Assembly: GCA_947258625.1 (NCBI GenBank)
Contig: CAMYJN010000102.1
Location: 1-7,458 of the forward strand
Source: an uncultured Polyangiaceae bacterium
Lineage (GTDB): Bacteria > Myxococcota_A > Polyangia > Polyangiales > Houyiibacteriaceae
Reading direction: 5' to 3'
Length of the DNA: 7,458 nt
Shown piece after piece: positions 6,656 to 7,458 of this stretch. Both the position numbers and the translations under genes were made by a program. The notes under the pieces are model-generated. The model was given only the letters and a program-made list of their open reading frames with translations. It made no database searches and was not told the DNA's origin. How positions within the stretch are numbered: position 1 is the stretch's first letter; each line of letters starts with the position of its first letter.

Positions 6656-6801
6656 TCGTGATTCCGTATTCAGCGTTCCTGGGGATCAGACACCCTCGAC
6701 CGAGAGACTCGGCCGGAAGAGCGATTCTGCATGAAGCGACGGGCTCGTCGCGGCATCCAGTGCCGAGCGCGCAGGACCGTCATGTGGATTCCTCGGAAGG
6801 G
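6656..6801 (-). promoter_or_regulatory. Intergenic leader before rng with three hairpins
   Basis: This 146-base stretch lies between cdnL and rng, both on the minus strand. It contains three inverted repeats: CGGCCGAG/CTCGGTCG with a 3-base loop (6715-6697, 8 bp with one G-U pair), GCGACG/CGTCGC with a 4-base loop (6751-6736, 6 bp perfect), and GGCA/TGCC (6764-6752, 4 bp). None is followed by a T-run, so they are not typical intrinsic terminators. I find no good -35/-10 pair on the minus strand. The region may be a structured 5' leader of rng; read-through from cdnL is also possible. Confidence 0.45.
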
Positions 6802-7311
6802 TCAGTTCTTCTCGAAGATCTGCTCGATTTCGGCCTGCGTGTTCTCTTCGCTTTCGGAGCGCGCCACCGCGATCTCCTTCACGACCAGATTGCGCGCAGT
6901 CTCGAGCATCTTCTTCTCACCGAAGGACAGCGACTTGTCGACCTGGAGCCGATAGAGGTCACGCATCACCTCGGCCACGTCGAACACCGAGCCGGTCTTG
7001 ATCTTGTCCATGAAACCGCGGTACCGGCGGTTCCAGGTCTGGTTGTCGAAGACGACCGGCTGCTCCGCGAGCAGGGAGAAAATCTCTTTGATGTCGGTTT
7101 CGGAGATCGGGGGCCTAAGGCCCACCTTCTTCGCCTGGGCGACCGCCACCCGGATCCTGTCGTTGTTCTTCGCATCCAAAGGCCTCAGCACGTAGAATTC
7201 CATCGTCGCTGTGCCGATTTTGCGCTCCTCGATCGAGACGACCTCGGTCACGCCCTGTTTGGGATAGATGGCCTTATCGCCAACCTTGAATTCGTATGTT
7301 CCCGCTTGCAT
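6802..7311 (-). CDS. cdnL: CdnL/CarD family RNA polymerase-binding transcription regulator (169 aa)
   Basis: CdnL/CarD proteins bind the RNA polymerase beta subunit and stabilise the open complex, especially at rRNA promoters; the family is essential in Myxococcus and mycobacteria. Residues 7-66 form the RNAP-interaction (Tudor-like) domain, beginning EFKVGDKAIYPKQGVTEVVS and ending near KKVGLR. Residues 68-165 form the helical DNA-contacting domain, with the strongly conserved TWNRRYRGFMDKIKTGSVFD block (Trp93 is the expected minor-groove wedge residue) and LSFGEKKMLETARNLVVKEIA. The full-length size matches CdnL (about 164 residues) rather than the longer CarD, which has an AT-hook N-terminal domain that is absent here. 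ATG 7311 is fixed by an AAGGAG five bases upstream and by the family N-terminus. No intrinsic terminator is evident before rng, so some co-transcription with rng is possible. Confidence 0.96.
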   Translation of the reverse strand: MQAGTYEFKVGDKAIYPKQGVTEVVSIEERKIGTATMEFYVLRPLDAKNNDRIRVAVAQAKKVGLRPPISETDIKEIFSLLAEQPVVFDNQTWNRRYRGFMDKIKTGSVFDVAEVMRDLYRLQVDKSLSFGEKKMLETARNLVVKEIAVARSESEENTQAEIEQIFEKN

Positions 7312-7316
7312 CGGGA

Positions 7317-7322
7317 CTCCTT
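7317..7322 (-). promoter_or_regulatory. Strong ribosome binding site of cdnL
   Basis: AAGGAG on the minus strand lies five bases before ATG 7311. It is one of only two clearly strong Shine-Dalgarno sequences in the window, in line with a highly expressed housekeeping regulator. Confidence 0.85.
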
Positions 7323-7344
7323 ATCTTGCCAAAAACGTGCCCTT

Positions 7345-7363
7345 ACGCGTGTTTTCCACGCGT
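7345..7363. repeat. Perfect 7-bp inverted repeat in the cdnL upstream region
   Basis: ACGCGTG (7345-7351) and CACGCGT (7357-7363) are perfect inverted copies around a 5-base TTTTC spacer (GAAAA on the minus strand). It lies 34-52 bases upstream of the cdnL start, just before the ribosome binding site region. It could be an operator for a dimeric regulator, or a hairpin in the 5' leader. A TTTTT run follows on the minus strand, but nine bases after the stem, so a standard terminator is unlikely. Confidence 0.6.
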
Positions 7364-7458
7364 TGGGTTGAACGGGCGCTGCGCAGTGATTATTTCCCGC
7401 CTCAGCGTCGCACTTCGCGCGTCCCCGCTCTTTCGGTGCAGCCGAGTCACACCCCAGC
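7364..7458 (-). promoter_or_regulatory. Probable cdnL promoter region
   Basis: These 95 bases contain no plausible gene. On the minus strand AATAAT (7394-7389) is the only AT-rich hexamer resembling a -10 box (5 of 6 matches to TATAAT). The hexamer 17 bases further up does not resemble TTGACA. If used, transcription would begin around 7382 and the palindrome at 7345-7363 would fall within the first 40 transcribed bases. The exact promoter is uncertain. Confidence 0.3.

Noticed and set aside
6736..6751. 6-bp perfect hairpin considered as the terminator of cdnL
   Set aside because: On the minus strand it is followed by TTCATGC, not a T-run, so an intrinsic terminator is not supported.
6640..7371. 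Plus-strand 243-codon frame across the cdnL gene and the start of rng
   Set aside because: It is antisense to cdnL, spans the hairpin-rich gap and has no family resemblance; both minus-strand genes are certain.

Overview
The window is GC-rich bacterial DNA, densely coding on both strands, with several gene families typical of Myxococcota (former Deltaproteobacteria). These are a CdnL/CarD-type RNA polymerase regulator, an FHA protein with a PatA-like DUF4388 domain, and a single-domain PilZ protein resembling the group described in Myxococcus. The assignment to Myxococcota is an inference from gene content. I see no mobile element, CRISPR array, tRNA or rRNA.

Layout. (1) 2-436, plus strand: the 3' part of frr (ribosome recycling factor), cut by the window edge. 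(2) 452-3337, minus strand, convergent with frr across 15 bases: a large secreted or outer-membrane protein. It joins a signal peptide, an HEXXH zinc-peptidase domain, six evenly spaced WD40-like propeller repeats and a C-terminal Omp85/BamA-type beta-barrel. This is the most unusual protein in the window. (3) 3338-3469: a short divergent promoter region with a strong Shine-Dalgarno placed in front of an 8-codon mini-ORF. (4) 3470-4420, plus strand: the FHA-DUF4388 protein. (5) 5141-6655, 4804-5133 and 4469-4807, minus strand, read in that order: RNase G/E, a PilZ protein and a J-like protein without HPD. They are separated by 7 bases and then by a 4-base ATGA overlap, so they look like one operon. 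(6) 6656-6801: a leader or intergenic stretch with three hairpins ahead of the RNase gene. (7) 6802-7311, minus strand: CdnL/CarD, with a strong ribosome binding site and a perfect 7-bp palindrome upstream.

How they may work together. frr, RNase G/E and CdnL are housekeeping functions: ribosome recycling, RNA processing and promoter open-complex stabilisation. The PilZ and J-like genes behind the RNase gene suggest a possible link from cyclic di-GMP to RNA turnover, which is an inference from gene order alone. The large barrel fusion has the layout expected of a self-displayed or envelope-associated protease. The divergent FHA-DUF4388 gene may share control with it, but nothing in the sequence proves a functional link.
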